From: Flavobacteriales bacterium
GTDB taxonomy: Bacteria; Bacteroidota; Bacteroidia; Flavobacteriales; BACL11
Direction of reading: 5' to 3'
Assembly (NCBI GenBank): GCA_018652335.1
Contig: JABICI010000077.1
Span: 1 to 35,614, forward strand
DNA: 35,614 nucleotides
Under the pieces are notes generated by a model that saw nothing but the letters and a program-made list of their open reading frames with translations, was not told the DNA's origin and made no database searches. The position numbers and the translations under genes are program-made. Each line of letters opens with the position of its first letter. Positions within the stretch are counted from its first letter, which is position 1. Positions 10,047-17,599 of the stretch are shown here, piece after piece.

Positions 10047-10877
10047 ATGAGGAATATCTTATTTATTTTCTTGTTATCAATAATTATGCTTTCTTGTAGC
10101 TCTAATGACAGTGATAATTTAATTGCAAGTGTCAATGAAAAGGTTTTATTAAGATCTGAATTATTAAGTGAGATTCCTAGTCAACTTAAAGACTCAACAT
10201 ATTTTGTTGAAAAATTCATCAACGATTGGATTAGTAGACAATTACTGCTATCACACGCTGAAATTAACCTAAGTGTAGATTTAGTTAAATATGAAAAGCA
10301 GGTTGAAGATTATAGAGCATCTTTGTTAATATTTGCATATCAACAGGAATTAATAAATCAAAACCTTGATTCTGCCATTTCATTTTCAGATATAAATGAT
10401 TATTATGATTCTTACATTAGCGAATTTGATTTATCTAATAATATATTTAAAGGAAGATTTATTATTATTGATAAGTTAGCTCCTGATATTAATTTTGTTA
10501 ATAGTAATTATAAATCTGATAACGATGAGATCATAAAAGAACTTGAGAATTACTGTCTCAAATATGCAAAAGAATATTATATCGAAACAGAAAAATGGAA
10601 CTATTTTTCTAGTATTAATAATAAGCTGCCAAGGCTTATTGATGATGAGGTTACTTTTCTAATAAATACTGATGGTGTTTTTTTTGAAGATGCTAATTAT
10701 AGATATTATGTATACATAGATGAATATAGAGTTAAGGGAGATACAAGTCCTTTAGCATTAGAGTTAGATAAAATTAAAGATGTACTTCTAAATAAAAAGA
10801 AAGTTAATTATTTAAAAGAGCTTGAAGAAGATCTATATGAGATAGCATTATCCAAGAAAAAAATAAATATATACTAA
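10047..10877 (+). CDS. Lipoprotein resembling the SurA N-terminal chaperone region, lacking a parvulin domain
   Basis: The 276-residue protein starts with a hydrophobic signal and lipobox MLSC, so Cys17 would be lipidated. The residues after the Cys (SSNDSDN) are polar and acidic, compatible with outer-membrane delivery. The sequence after the anchor, ASVNEKVLLRSELL, then long helices ending in YQQELINQ, resembles the N-terminal domain of SurA/PpiC chaperones. None of the parvulin landmarks (a HILF strand, GGxLGxF, FGYHIIK) is present. It is embedded between two isomerase genes, 3 bases after the first and overlapping the second by one base, so it most likely works with them in outer-membrane protein assembly. 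It could be a membrane-tethered holdase without isomerase activity. That role is inference. Confidence 0.8.
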   Translation: MRNILFIFLLSIIMLSCSSNDSDNLIASVNEKVLLRSELLSEIPSQLKDSTYFVEKFINDWISRQLLLSHAEINLSVDLVKYEKQVEDYRASLLIFAYQQELINQNLDSAISFSDINDYYDSYISEFDLSNNIFKGRFIIIDKLAPDINFVNSNYKSDNDEIIKELENYCLKYAKEYYIETEKWNYFSSINNKLPRLIDDEVTFLINTDGVFFEDANYRYYVYIDEYRVKGDTSPLALELDKIKDVLLNKKKVNYLKELEEDLYEIALSKKKINIY

Positions 10878-12199
10878 TGAATAATTTTTTAAAGACCATT
10901 GCAATAAGTTTAATTTCATTAAACATAAATGCTCAGATAATAGATAAGATTGAAGCTCTTATTGGTGAAGAGATTGTATTGTCTTCAGACATTGAATCTC
11001 AATATTTGCAATACACTTTGCAAGCAAATCAAAAATCATTACAATCTAAGTGTGAAATTATTGAAGATATTTTATTTCAGAAACTTTTAATTCATAAAGC
11101 TAAAATTGATAGCGTTGAAGTTACAAATGAAGAAGTAGAATCTGAAATTAATACTAGATTAAATTACTTTGAGAATCAGTTGGGATCTATTGAAAAAGTT
11201 GAGGAGTATTTTGGAAAAAATAAAATGGAAATTGAGCTTGAGCTATCTAAAGTAATAAAAGATCAGTTTTTTGCACAAAAAATACAAAGTACAATAGCAT
11301 CTGATGTGAAAATAACACCTTCTGAAGTAAAAGATTTCTTCGAATTACAAAAGCAGGCAGATCTACCACAAGTTCCTACAAAAATAGAGATTAAACAAAT
11401 TGTTATAAAGCCAGTTATTTCTGATGAACAGAAGAAGAAATCAAAAGAAAGGTTAAATAGTTTTAGAAAAAGAGTTTATAATGGTGAAGACTTTAAAATG
11501 TTAGCTACGTTATATTCTGATGATACTGAATCAGCTAAAAATGGGGGAGAGCTTGGTTTTGTTAATAGAGGAGAGTTAGTTCCCTCATTTGAAAGAGCAG
11601 CTTTCAGACTTAAGGAGGGTGAAATTTCTGAAGTTGTTGAATCAAGATATGGATTTCATCTTATCCAGCTGATCAAAAGAAGAGGAAATCAAATTAATGT
11701 TCGTCATATTTTATTGAAAAATAAAGTTACATCAACAGCACTTTTTAATGCTAAAACTAAAATTGATAATATTAAGCAAGAAATTATTTCTGGTAAACTT
11801 ACTTTTGAAAATGCTTTAATTAAGTATAGTGATGATGACAGTAAAAATAACGGCGGATATATTTTAAATAATAATATGTCTACTATGCATATTTTAGATG
11901 ATATTGACCCATCATTAAAGTATTCAGTTGATAAATTAAATGTTAATCAAATTTCAGAACCTATTATAATGCAATTCCCTGATCAATCTAGTGCTTACAG
12001 ATTATTAAAGATTAATAAAAAAATTGAATCTCATACAGCTAATATAATTGATGACTTCACAATGATTAGTGATGTAGTATTAAATGTTAAAAAGCAAGAA
12101 GAATTACTTAAATGGATTCAATCAACAATAGATAAAACATATATTAAAATAAGTGATGAGTTAAAAGAATGTGAATTTAAAAATAAATGGATAAAATAA
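10877..12199 (+). CDS. surA: SurA-like periplasmic chaperone / peptidyl-prolyl isomerase
   Basis: The 440-residue protein has a Sec signal ending NINAQ (about residue 19-20) and the opening IIDKIEALIGEEIVLSSDIE, which is typical of SurA. The N-terminal helical chaperone domain runs to about residue 165. A well-conserved parvulin domain follows at about 170-272, with IEIKQIVIKP, GGELGFVNRGELVPSFERAAF and YGFHLIQLIKR. A second, degenerate parvulin domain begins at VRHILLK (about 275); it keeps YSDDDSKNNGGYI but loses other conserved positions, as in SurA where one domain is often inactive. The ATG overlaps the stop of the upstream lipoprotein by one base, indicating translational coupling. SurA carries unfolded outer-membrane proteins to the BAM complex. 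The symbol is by family resemblance and context. Confidence 0.87.
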   Translation: MNNFLKTIAISLISLNINAQIIDKIEALIGEEIVLSSDIESQYLQYTLQANQKSLQSKCEIIEDILFQKLLIHKAKIDSVEVTNEEVESEINTRLNYFENQLGSIEKVEEYFGKNKMEIELELSKVIKDQFFAQKIQSTIASDVKITPSEVKDFFELQKQADLPQVPTKIEIKQIVIKPVISDEQKKKSKERLNSFRKRVYNGEDFKMLATLYSDDTESAKNGGELGFVNRGELVPSFERAAFRLKEGEISEVVESRYGFHLIQLIKRRGNQINVRHILLKNKVTSTALFNAKTKIDNIKQEIISGKLTFENALIKYSDDDSKNNGGYILNNNMSTMHILDDIDPSLKYSVDKLNVNQISEPIIMQFPDQSSAYRLLKINKKIESHTANIIDDFTMISDVVLNVKKQEELLKWIQSTIDKTYIKISDELKECEFKNKWIK

Positions 12200-12200
12200 T

Positions 12201-13157
12201 ATGAATACAGATGTAAAAAGTATTGATGATTTTGTTGTAAAATACAATGAGTTTAGGAAAGAAATTAGTAAAGTAATAGTAGGGCAAGATAACGTAGTTA
12301 AGCAAGTACTGATTTCTATATTTTGTAATGGTCATTGTCTTCTTGTTGGTGTACCTGGACTAGCAAAAACTCTTTTGGTTAACACTATCGCAAATACATT
12401 AGGTCTTAATTTTAATCGTATTCAGTTTACACCTGATCTAATGCCTTCAGATATTGTTGGTTCAGAAATTTTAGATGAGAATAGAGAATTTAAATTTATT
12501 AAAGGCCCACTATTCTCTAATATCATTTTAGCTGATGAAATTAATAGAACACCTCCTAAAACTCAATCAGCTTTATTAGAGGCAATGCAGGAGCGTTGTG
12601 TTACTAATGCAGGTCAAAAGTATATTTTAGACAAGCCCTTTTTTGTTTTGGCAACACAGAATCCAATAGAACAAGAAGGAACCTATCCTCTTCCAGAGGC
12701 TCAATTGGATCGTTTTATGTTTAATGTTGTTCTTGATTACCCTTCCTATGAAGAGGAATTGCAGATTGTTAAACAAACAACTGTTAAACAAGATGTTGTG
12801 CTAAATCCTATTATGACTTCTGATGAGATAATTAAATTTCAAGAAACAATATCTAAACTTCCTGTTACTGACAATGTAATGCAATATGCTGTCAGCTTAG
12901 TTGCAAAAACAAGACCAAATAACAAAAAAACTGCAGAAATTGTACAGAAATATATTGAATGGGGTGCAGGTCCAAGAGCATCACAATATCTTATTATGGG
13001 AGCTAAATGTCATGCTGCTATAAGTGGGAAATACTCCCCAGACATCGAGGATGTTAAAGCTGTTGCACAGCCAATATTAATGCATAGATTAGTAAAAAAC
13101 TATAAAGCTGAAGCTGAAGGTATGAGCATTGAAAAAATTATCAAATCTATTGTATAA
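12201..13157 (+). CDS. MoxR-family AAA+ ATPase
   Basis: This is a 318-residue cytoplasmic AAA+ ATPase of the MoxR family. Walker A is GVPGLAKT (50-57), Walker B is IILADEIN (108-115), and sensor 1 is ATQNP (151-155). RTPPKTQSALLEAMQE and EGTYPLPEAQLDRF are MoxR signatures. MoxR proteins usually act as chaperones for metal or cofactor insertion or for assembly of complexes, and normally sit beside DUF58 and von Willebrand A (Bat) genes. None of those partners is here. Instead the gene starts one base after the SurA-like gene ends, and def starts in its stop codon. The placement suggests a link to envelope protein maturation, but the sequence itself does not show which partner it serves. Confidence 0.92.
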   Translation: MNTDVKSIDDFVVKYNEFRKEISKVIVGQDNVVKQVLISIFCNGHCLLVGVPGLAKTLLVNTIANTLGLNFNRIQFTPDLMPSDIVGSEILDENREFKFIKGPLFSNIILADEINRTPPKTQSALLEAMQERCVTNAGQKYILDKPFFVLATQNPIEQEGTYPLPEAQLDRFMFNVVLDYPSYEEELQIVKQTTVKQDVVLNPIMTSDEIIKFQETISKLPVTDNVMQYAVSLVAKTRPNNKKTAEIVQKYIEWGAGPRASQYLIMGAKCHAAISGKYSPDIEDVKAVAQPILMHRLVKNYKAEAEGMSIEKIIKSIV

Positions 13158-13714
13158 TGATATTACCAGTAATAGGATTTGGTGCGTCTATATTAAGAAA
13201 GAAATGTGTTGATGTTTCATTGGATTTTCCATCTTTAGATAGTCTTATTGAAAATATGTGGGAAACAATGTATGCTGCAAGTGGAGTTGGGTTAGCAGCA
13301 CCACAAATAAATAAAAATTTACGATTATTTATTATCGATACTACTCCTTTCTCTGAAGAGGAAGAAGTTAATGAAGATCCTGTTAAAAAAGTATTTATTA
13401 ATGCTAGAATTATTGAAGAAACAGGTGATTCTTGGAGTTTTTCTGAGGGTTGTCTTTCTATACCTGAATTAAGAGAAGATGTCAGTCGAAAATCTACTAT
13501 TACGATAGAGTATATGGATGAGAATTTTAAAAAATATACAACTACTTATGATGGCTTAACTGCCCGTGTTATTCAGCATGAATATGACCATATTGATGGA
13601 ATCTTGTTTACTGATAAAATTTCTGCTTTGCGTAAAAGAATGATAAAAGGAAAACTAATTGATATAAGCAAAGGAAAAGTAAATGTAGTTTATAAAATGA
13701 GGTTTTCTAAGTAG
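13157..13714 (+). CDS. def: Peptide deformylase
   Basis: The 185-residue protein removes the N-terminal formyl group from new proteins in the cytoplasm using a divalent metal, usually Fe2+. All three motifs are intact: GVGLAAPQ (43-50), EGCLSIP (97-103, metal ligand Cys99) and HEYDH (141-145, metal ligands His141 and His145, catalytic Glu142). The acidic insert near residues 66-74 (SEEEEVNED) is a loop seen in several Bacteroidota versions. Its ATG overlaps the moxR stop codon by one base, making it the last gene of the run that starts with guaB. The next gene is convergent, with its stop one base away. Confidence 0.96.
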   Translation: MILPVIGFGASILRKKCVDVSLDFPSLDSLIENMWETMYAASGVGLAAPQINKNLRLFIIDTTPFSEEEEVNEDPVKKVFINARIIEETGDSWSFSEGCLSIPELREDVSRKSTITIEYMDENFKKYTTTYDGLTARVIQHEYDHIDGILFTDKISALRKRMIKGKLIDISKGKVNVVYKMRFSK

Positions 13715-13730
13715 GTTATTTAATAACTAC
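13711..13730. terminator. Possible shared hairpin between convergent def and FAHD1-like genes
   Basis: GTA-g-GTTA (13711-13718) pairs with TAAC-TAC (13724-13730) around a 5-base loop, giving seven pairs with one bulged G. The hairpin covers both stop codons (def TAG 13712-13714; the opposing gene's stop 13716-13718). It is AU-rich and weak, and only moderately T-rich sequence follows on the plus strand, so terminator activity is uncertain. Confidence 0.3.
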
Positions 13731-14327
13731 CTTAAACATTTCTTTTTCTCCTATAAAACCTTTTAGCTTATCTCCAGCTACTACTGGACCAACTCCCTCA
13801 GGTGTCCCAGTATAAATTAAGTCACCGATTTTTAGGGTGTAGAATTTTGAGATATAAGTAATAATTGTATCAAAGTTAAAGCACATTTCTTTGCTGTTTC
13901 CTTGCTGTACTTGCCCTCCATTTTTTTGTAAACTAAAACTAATATTGTTTAGATCCAAATCAGACTTATCAATAAAATTTCTACTAATTTGTGCTGAACC
14001 ATCAAAACCTTTTGCTTTCTCCCAAGGTAAGCCTTTCGATTTGCATTTTTCTTGAATATCTCTTGCAGTAAAATCAATTCCTAAGCCAATTTGGGAATAA
14101 TATGTGTGTGCAAATTTTTCTTCAATATATTTTCCTGTTTTATTTATTCTAATTACAAGCTCAACTTCATAATGGATATCATTAGAAAAATCTGGTATAA
14201 AAAAAGGATGTCCTTTTGGCTGTATGGCTGTATCAGGTTTCAAAAAAAATAAAGGTTCACTAGTAATATCATTTCCTAATTCCTTAGCATGATTTACATA
14301 ATTACGACCGATACAAATAATTTTCAT
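13716..14327 (-). CDS. Fumarylacetoacetate hydrolase-family protein (FAHD1/YcgM-like)
   Basis: The 203-residue protein is a short single-domain FAH-family enzyme, like FAHD1/YcgM. Members act as acylpyruvate hydrolases or oxaloacetate decarboxylases, or on aromatic breakdown products. The start MKIICIGRNYVNHAKEL and LFFLKPDTA (26-34) are typical of this subgroup. The metal site should include Glu54 and Glu56 in HYEVELVIR and Asp85 in GIDFTARD. KAKGFDGSA (104-112) and IYTGTPEGVG (near 170) complete the fold. It is cytoplasmic and follows the SdpI-family gene by 3 bases, apparently the last gene of the minus-strand run. The context does not identify the substrate. Confidence 0.9.
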   Translation of the reverse strand: MKIICIGRNYVNHAKELGNDITSEPLFFLKPDTAIQPKGHPFFIPDFSNDIHYEVELVIRINKTGKYIEEKFAHTYYSQIGLGIDFTARDIQEKCKSKGLPWEKAKGFDGSAQISRNFIDKSDLDLNNISFSLQKNGGQVQQGNSKEMCFNFDTIITYISKFYTLKIGDLIYTGTPEGVGPVVAGDKLKGFIGEKEMFKVVIK

Positions 14328-14330
14328 GTG

Positions 14331-14693
14331 TCAATTTTTTAATCTGTTTCCTTCTTTATCAAAGAACTTATTTATTTCAATTTCAGTTTTCCATATACTT
14401 AATCCAAGAAAAATAATAAGAAAAATATAATTTACTAGAAAAAAATCTTCACTAGTGTAGTTTAAAATCATTCCTAAAAGTTGAAATATAATTATAGCTA
14501 AAGAAGCTTTAATCATATACATTGCACTTACTTTATTTGCAAATCCCCAAATATCATTATTGTACATAGTTCTTGTTGTTCTGTATCCGTAAATAGTACT
14601 GATTTTTTTAGGTTGGTATTTTGAGAAAATAAAACTAAAAAATAATATTAAGGGTCCGTATGCGAATTGCATTGAAATTAAATCTGATGACAT
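14331..14693 (-). CDS. SdpI-family small membrane protein
   Basis: The 120-residue integral membrane protein has three hydrophobic segments, roughly residues 8-24, 58-78 and 82-100. Between the first two lies the SdpI-type motif IYGYRTTRTMYNNDIWGFANK (34-54 region), recognised here by YGYRTTR and W-FAN. The founding member, Bacillus SdpI, is an immunity protein against the SdpC toxin, but most family members are of unknown role, and no toxin gene is visible nearby. Its start overlaps the exonuclease stop by one base, so the two are translationally coupled. The immunity role should not be assumed. Confidence 0.82.
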   Translation of the reverse strand: MSSDLISMQFAYGPLILFFSFIFSKYQPKKISTIYGYRTTRTMYNNDIWGFANKVSAMYMIKASLAIIIFQLLGMILNYTSEDFFLVNYIFLIIFLGLSIWKTEIEINKFFDKEGNRLKN

Positions 14694-15478
14694 TAGTTTT
14701 TAAACTTTTTTTCTAACTTCATTTTTGTTGCAAAATTATTCATTATATTTTTTGTGTACAATGGGAAATCTGCTTGTTTTATCCATGAGAAGTATCCGGG
14801 GTTATCATTCCATATTTGTTTTAAGGTTATATCACGATACTTACCAAAACTTAAAACTTCTTCTCCTTTTTGGTTATACCTAATAAAACCAGCTAAATCT
14901 GCAAATTTTCCACCTCTTTCAGAGAAATCAGAAAGAAAATCAATGTTGTTTTCTAATTCAGAATATTTATCTAGCTGTGCTAAAAGAATTTCATATGTAG
15001 CATTTGTATCAGCTTTAGCAGAGTGCGCATTTGTTAGCTCTTTATCACAATAGAATTTATATGCAGCAATTAGTGTTCTTTGTTCCAGCTTATGGAATAT
15101 ATTTTGAATATCAATTGCTTTTCTGTTTTTCATGTTGAATTCTATTCCTACTCTAAGAAATTCTTCTGCTAAAAGAGGTATATCAAATTTGTTAGAATTA
15201 AAACCTGCAAGATCACAATTCTCAATTAATTTGTAAATATCATCTGCGAGTTCAGAAAATGTAGGTTCATTTACTACTTTTTCATTTGTTATTCCATGAA
15301 TTAATGTCGTTTCTTCTGGAATTAGTACTGTTGGATTTACTAGCCATGTTTTACTTTCTTTATTTCCATTAGGAAATATTTTAAGTATTGAAATCTCAAC
15401 TATACGATCTACAGCGACTTTAATTCCTGTAGTCTCTAGATCAAAAAAGACTATTGGTTTATTAAGTTGTAAAATCAT
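14693..15478 (-). CDS. DnaQ-type 3'-5' exonuclease with ExoX-like C-terminal domain
   Basis: The 261-residue protein has a complete DEDDh exonuclease fold: FDLETTG (12-18, Asp13 and Glu15), NSNKFDIPLL with Asp99, and AHSAKADT (151-158, His152 and Asp157). These resemble the DNA polymerase III epsilon subunit and exonuclease X. Residues about 208-240 (LSFGKYRDITLKQI, then the Trp-rich DNPGYFSWI) match the small domain found at the end of ExoX-like nucleases. It should degrade single-stranded DNA or RNA 3' ends in the cytoplasm, for example in repair. It lies 32 bases downstream of the E2 gene and overlaps the SdpI-family gene by one base. No promoter box was seen directly before it, so it is probably read through from the E2 promoter. 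Confidence 0.88.
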   Translation of the reverse strand: MILQLNKPIVFFDLETTGIKVAVDRIVEISILKIFPNGNKESKTWLVNPTVLIPEETTLIHGITNEKVVNEPTFSELADDIYKLIENCDLAGFNSNKFDIPLLAEEFLRVGIEFNMKNRKAIDIQNIFHKLEQRTLIAAYKFYCDKELTNAHSAKADTNATYEILLAQLDKYSELENNIDFLSDFSERGGKFADLAGFIRYNQKGEEVLSFGKYRDITLKQIWNDNPGYFSWIKQADFPLYTKNIMNNFATKMKLEKKFKN

Positions 15479-15510
15479 AAATAAATACTAATTTTAATGT
15501 AATTTACCTA

Positions 15511-16848
15511 TTAAATAGTTTGGTGATTATCAAATTGTTCAAGGTAGTCGGCTACTTTTCTTACAAATTGTCCTCCTAAAGCTCCATCAACAACTCGATG
15601 ATCGTAAGATAAAGATAAAAACATCATATGTCTAATTGCGATAACATCTCCATCTTCTGTTTCTAGAACTACTGGCTTTTTCTTGATTACTCCACATGCC
15701 ATAATCGCTACTTGAGGCTGATTTATGATAGGTGTACCCATTAAGTTGCCAAAAGTTCCAACGTTTGTCATTGTAATTGTTCCACCTTGTATGTCATCAG
15801 GTTTCAAAGCTCCTTTTCTAGCTCTTACTGCAAGATCGTTAACTGATTTTGTTATTCCAATTAAGTTTTTGTTTTGACATTCTTTAATTACTGGAACTAT
15901 AAGATTTCCATCAGGTAATGCTGCTGCCATCCCAATATTAACATTTTTATGAATATGAATATTAGTTCCATCTACTGACACATTTATCATAGGGAATTCC
16001 TTTACAGCTTTTGCCATTGCTTCTATAATTATAGGAGTAAATGTTATATTTTGTCCTTCTTTCTTTTTAAAATTATCTTTAACAGAATTTCTCCAATTAA
16101 CTATGCTTGTCATATCTGCCTCAACAAATGATGTAATATGAGCGGAAGTAGATTTAGATTTTGTCATGTGTGCTGAGATAAGCTTTCTCATTCTATCCAT
16201 TTCTACAATTTCTGTTCCTCCAGTGTTTGGAATATTAACTTTGGTAGCAGTAATTTCAGTTTTCACTTCATTAACTTCAGAAGATTCTTTTGTTACTGTA
16301 GTTTTAGATATTATATCTTCATTAGTAGGTTGAGTATTTCTAGACTGTATGTAAGTTAATATATCTGATTTTGTTACTCTACCTTCGTTTCCAGTACCTT
16401 TTATCTTTTCAAGCTCTTCAAATGGGATACCTTCTTGAGATGCGATACTTTTAACAAGTGGAGAGTAAAATCGATCACTCATACTTTTAACAATTTTTTC
16501 TTCTGAAATCTTATTTTCTTCTTTTATTGAAATTGGACTTTCATTATTAGATGGTTGATTAATTAAAGCTTCACTTTTTACTAATGGAGTTTCTTCTTGA
16601 TCATCTTCATCTGTCTCCAAGATTGCGAACGGTTGACCAACTTGCACAACGTCATCCGCTTGAAAAAGCATTTCTACAAGCTTGCCTTCATGAGTCGAAG
16701 GGACTTCTGAATCAACCTTATCAGTTGCAATTTCAATAATAGTTTCATCTAACTCAATAATATCTCCTATATTTTTACTCCAGGTAATTATAGTTGCTTC
16801 AGAAACACTTTCTCCCATTTTGGGCATAATTAATTCAACTCTTGCCAT
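15511..16848 (-). CDS. 2-oxo acid dehydrogenase E2 component (dihydrolipoamide acyltransferase)
   Basis: The 445-residue protein is the E2 core of a 2-oxo acid dehydrogenase complex. The lipoyl domain (1-78) carries the lipoylated Lys44 in EIATDKVDSEVPS. A low-complexity acidic linker (80-125) leads to the E3/E1-binding domain (about 128-168, YSPLVKSIA to GRVTKSDIL). A second linker leads to the catalytic domain (213-445), with the active-site motif SYDHRVVDG (His417). The start MARVELIMPKMGESVSEA resembles Bacteroidota E2 of the branched-chain type more than the pyruvate type, but the substrate is not proven. E1 and E3 genes are not adjacent, which is common in this phylum. A perfect -7 box lies 16 bases before the ATG. 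Confidence 0.93.
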   Translation of the reverse strand: MARVELIMPKMGESVSEATIITWSKNIGDIIELDETIIEIATDKVDSEVPSTHEGKLVEMLFQADDVVQVGQPFAILETDEDDQEETPLVKSEALINQPSNNESPISIKEENKISEEKIVKSMSDRFYSPLVKSIASQEGIPFEELEKIKGTGNEGRVTKSDILTYIQSRNTQPTNEDIISKTTVTKESSEVNEVKTEITATKVNIPNTGGTEIVEMDRMRKLISAHMTKSKSTSAHITSFVEADMTSIVNWRNSVKDNFKKKEGQNITFTPIIIEAMAKAVKEFPMINVSVDGTNIHIHKNVNIGMAAALPDGNLIVPVIKECQNKNLIGITKSVNDLAVRARKGALKPDDIQGGTITMTNVGTFGNLMGTPIINQPQVAIMACGVIKKKPVVLETEDGDVIAIRHMMFLSLSYDHRVVDGALGGQFVRKVADYLEQFDNHQTI

Positions 16849-16864
16849 AATATATAATTTTGCG

Positions 16865-16872
16865 CAAAATTA
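16865..16872 (-). promoter_or_regulatory. Bacteroidota -7 box for the E2 gene
   Basis: On the minus strand this is TAatTTTG, a perfect TAnnTTTG match, 16 bases before the ATG at 16848. No TTG is seen at the standard distance upstream. It probably drives the run from E2 to the FAHD1-like gene. Confidence 0.55.
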
Positions 16873-16939
16873 AGAAAAGAAAGTAAAATAAATTATTTTT
16901 AGTATTGAGTTTTTAGCAGAAAAATGTTAGTATTTTTTT

Positions 16940-17545
16940 TTACTCTGAATAAAGTGTTCTACTAGAAATAGCTTCACCTAGTGTAATCTCATCTGTATAT
17001 TCAATTTCATCGCCAGTTGCTATTCCTCTTGCAATAGATGAGATTTTAATGTTACATTCTTTTAGTTTTTTATAAAGATAATAGTTGGTTGTATCTCCTT
17101 CCATTGTTGTGCTTAGAGCAAAAATAATTTCATTTATGTCATTTTGCGCAGTTTTTTCAAGTAACTCTGAAATTCTAATATCACTAGGACCCACTCCATC
17201 AATGGGGGATATTAGTCCTCCTAATATATGATATACACCATTATATTGCATTGTATTTTCAATAGCCATCATTACTCTTATATCTTCAACAACACAAATC
17301 ATTTGCTTGTTTCTTTTAGAATTGTTGCAGATTTCGCAAATTCCTGTATCTGAAATACTGTAGCAGCTTGAACAATAGCTAATATTGTTTATTAGATCAA
17401 TGAAAGAGTTTCCAAATTTTTCAACGTTATTTTTTTCTCTTTTTAAAATATGAAGCACAAGTCTGAGTGCTGATTTTTTGCCTATTCCAGGAAGACTAGA
17501 TAATTGTTCAACTGCATTTTCAACAAGTTGTGATGGAAAATTCAT
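16940..17545 (-). CDS. recR: Recombination mediator protein RecR
   Basis: The 201-residue protein is full length for RecR, which works with RecO (and RecF) to load RecA at single-strand gaps. It has the N-terminal helix-hairpin-helix (about 9-35, LSSLPGIGKKSALRL), a Cys4 zinc finger (Cys58, Cys61, Cys70, Cys73), and a Toprim domain starting at ICVVEDIRVMMAIE. The loop YHILGGLISPIDGVGP (105-120) and the terminal TDEITLGEAI block are also RecR hallmarks. A perfect -7 box ends only 5 bases before the ATG, so the transcript would have almost no leader. Gene order recR / sodium symporter, divergent, is compatible with Flavobacteriales. Confidence 0.97.
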   Translation of the reverse strand: MNFPSQLVENAVEQLSSLPGIGKKSALRLVLHILKREKNNVEKFGNSFIDLINNISYCSSCYSISDTGICEICNNSKRNKQMICVVEDIRVMMAIENTMQYNGVYHILGGLISPIDGVGPSDIRISELLEKTAQNDINEIIFALSTTMEGDTTNYYLYKKLKECNIKISSIARGIATGDEIEYTDEITLGEAISSRTLYSE

Positions 17546-17550
17546 GTTTG

Positions 17551-17577
17551 CAAAGTTAAAATTTATGCTTAAAACAA
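17551..17577 (-). promoter_or_regulatory. Promoter of recR, near-leaderless
   Basis: On the minus strand the -7 box is TAacTTTG (17551-17558), with a TTG at 17575-17577 separated by 16 bases. The recR ATG begins 6 bases after the last base of the box. If transcription starts at the usual few bases downstream, the mRNA would begin at or next to the start codon. Confidence 0.6.
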
Positions 17578-17578
17578 T

Positions 17579-17586
17579 TAGATTTG
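17579..17586 (+). promoter_or_regulatory. Bacteroidota -7 box for the symporter gene
   Basis: TAgaTTTG is a perfect TAnnTTTG match ending 13 bases before the ATG at 17600. It overlaps the upstream side of the divergent recR promoter, so polymerase binding at the two could be mutually exclusive. The closest TTTG upstream (17547-17550) is 28 bases away, farther than normal. Confidence 0.5.
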
Positions 17587-17599
17587 TACAAAAATATTT

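Noticed and set aside
12201-13157. MoxR ATPase as part of a MoxR-VWA or defence-type ternary system
   Set aside because: No VWA, DUF58, nuclease or protease partner is nearby; neighbours are chaperones and def.
14331-14693. SdpI-family gene as the immunity part of a toxin system
   Set aside because: No SdpC-like toxin or small secreted peptide gene is visible in the neighbourhood, and most family members are not immunity proteins.
16899-16934. Two copies of TTAGTATT between the E2 gene and recR
   Set aside because: They are short direct repeats in AT-rich DNA; they do not form a hairpin and no second pair was found elsewhere.
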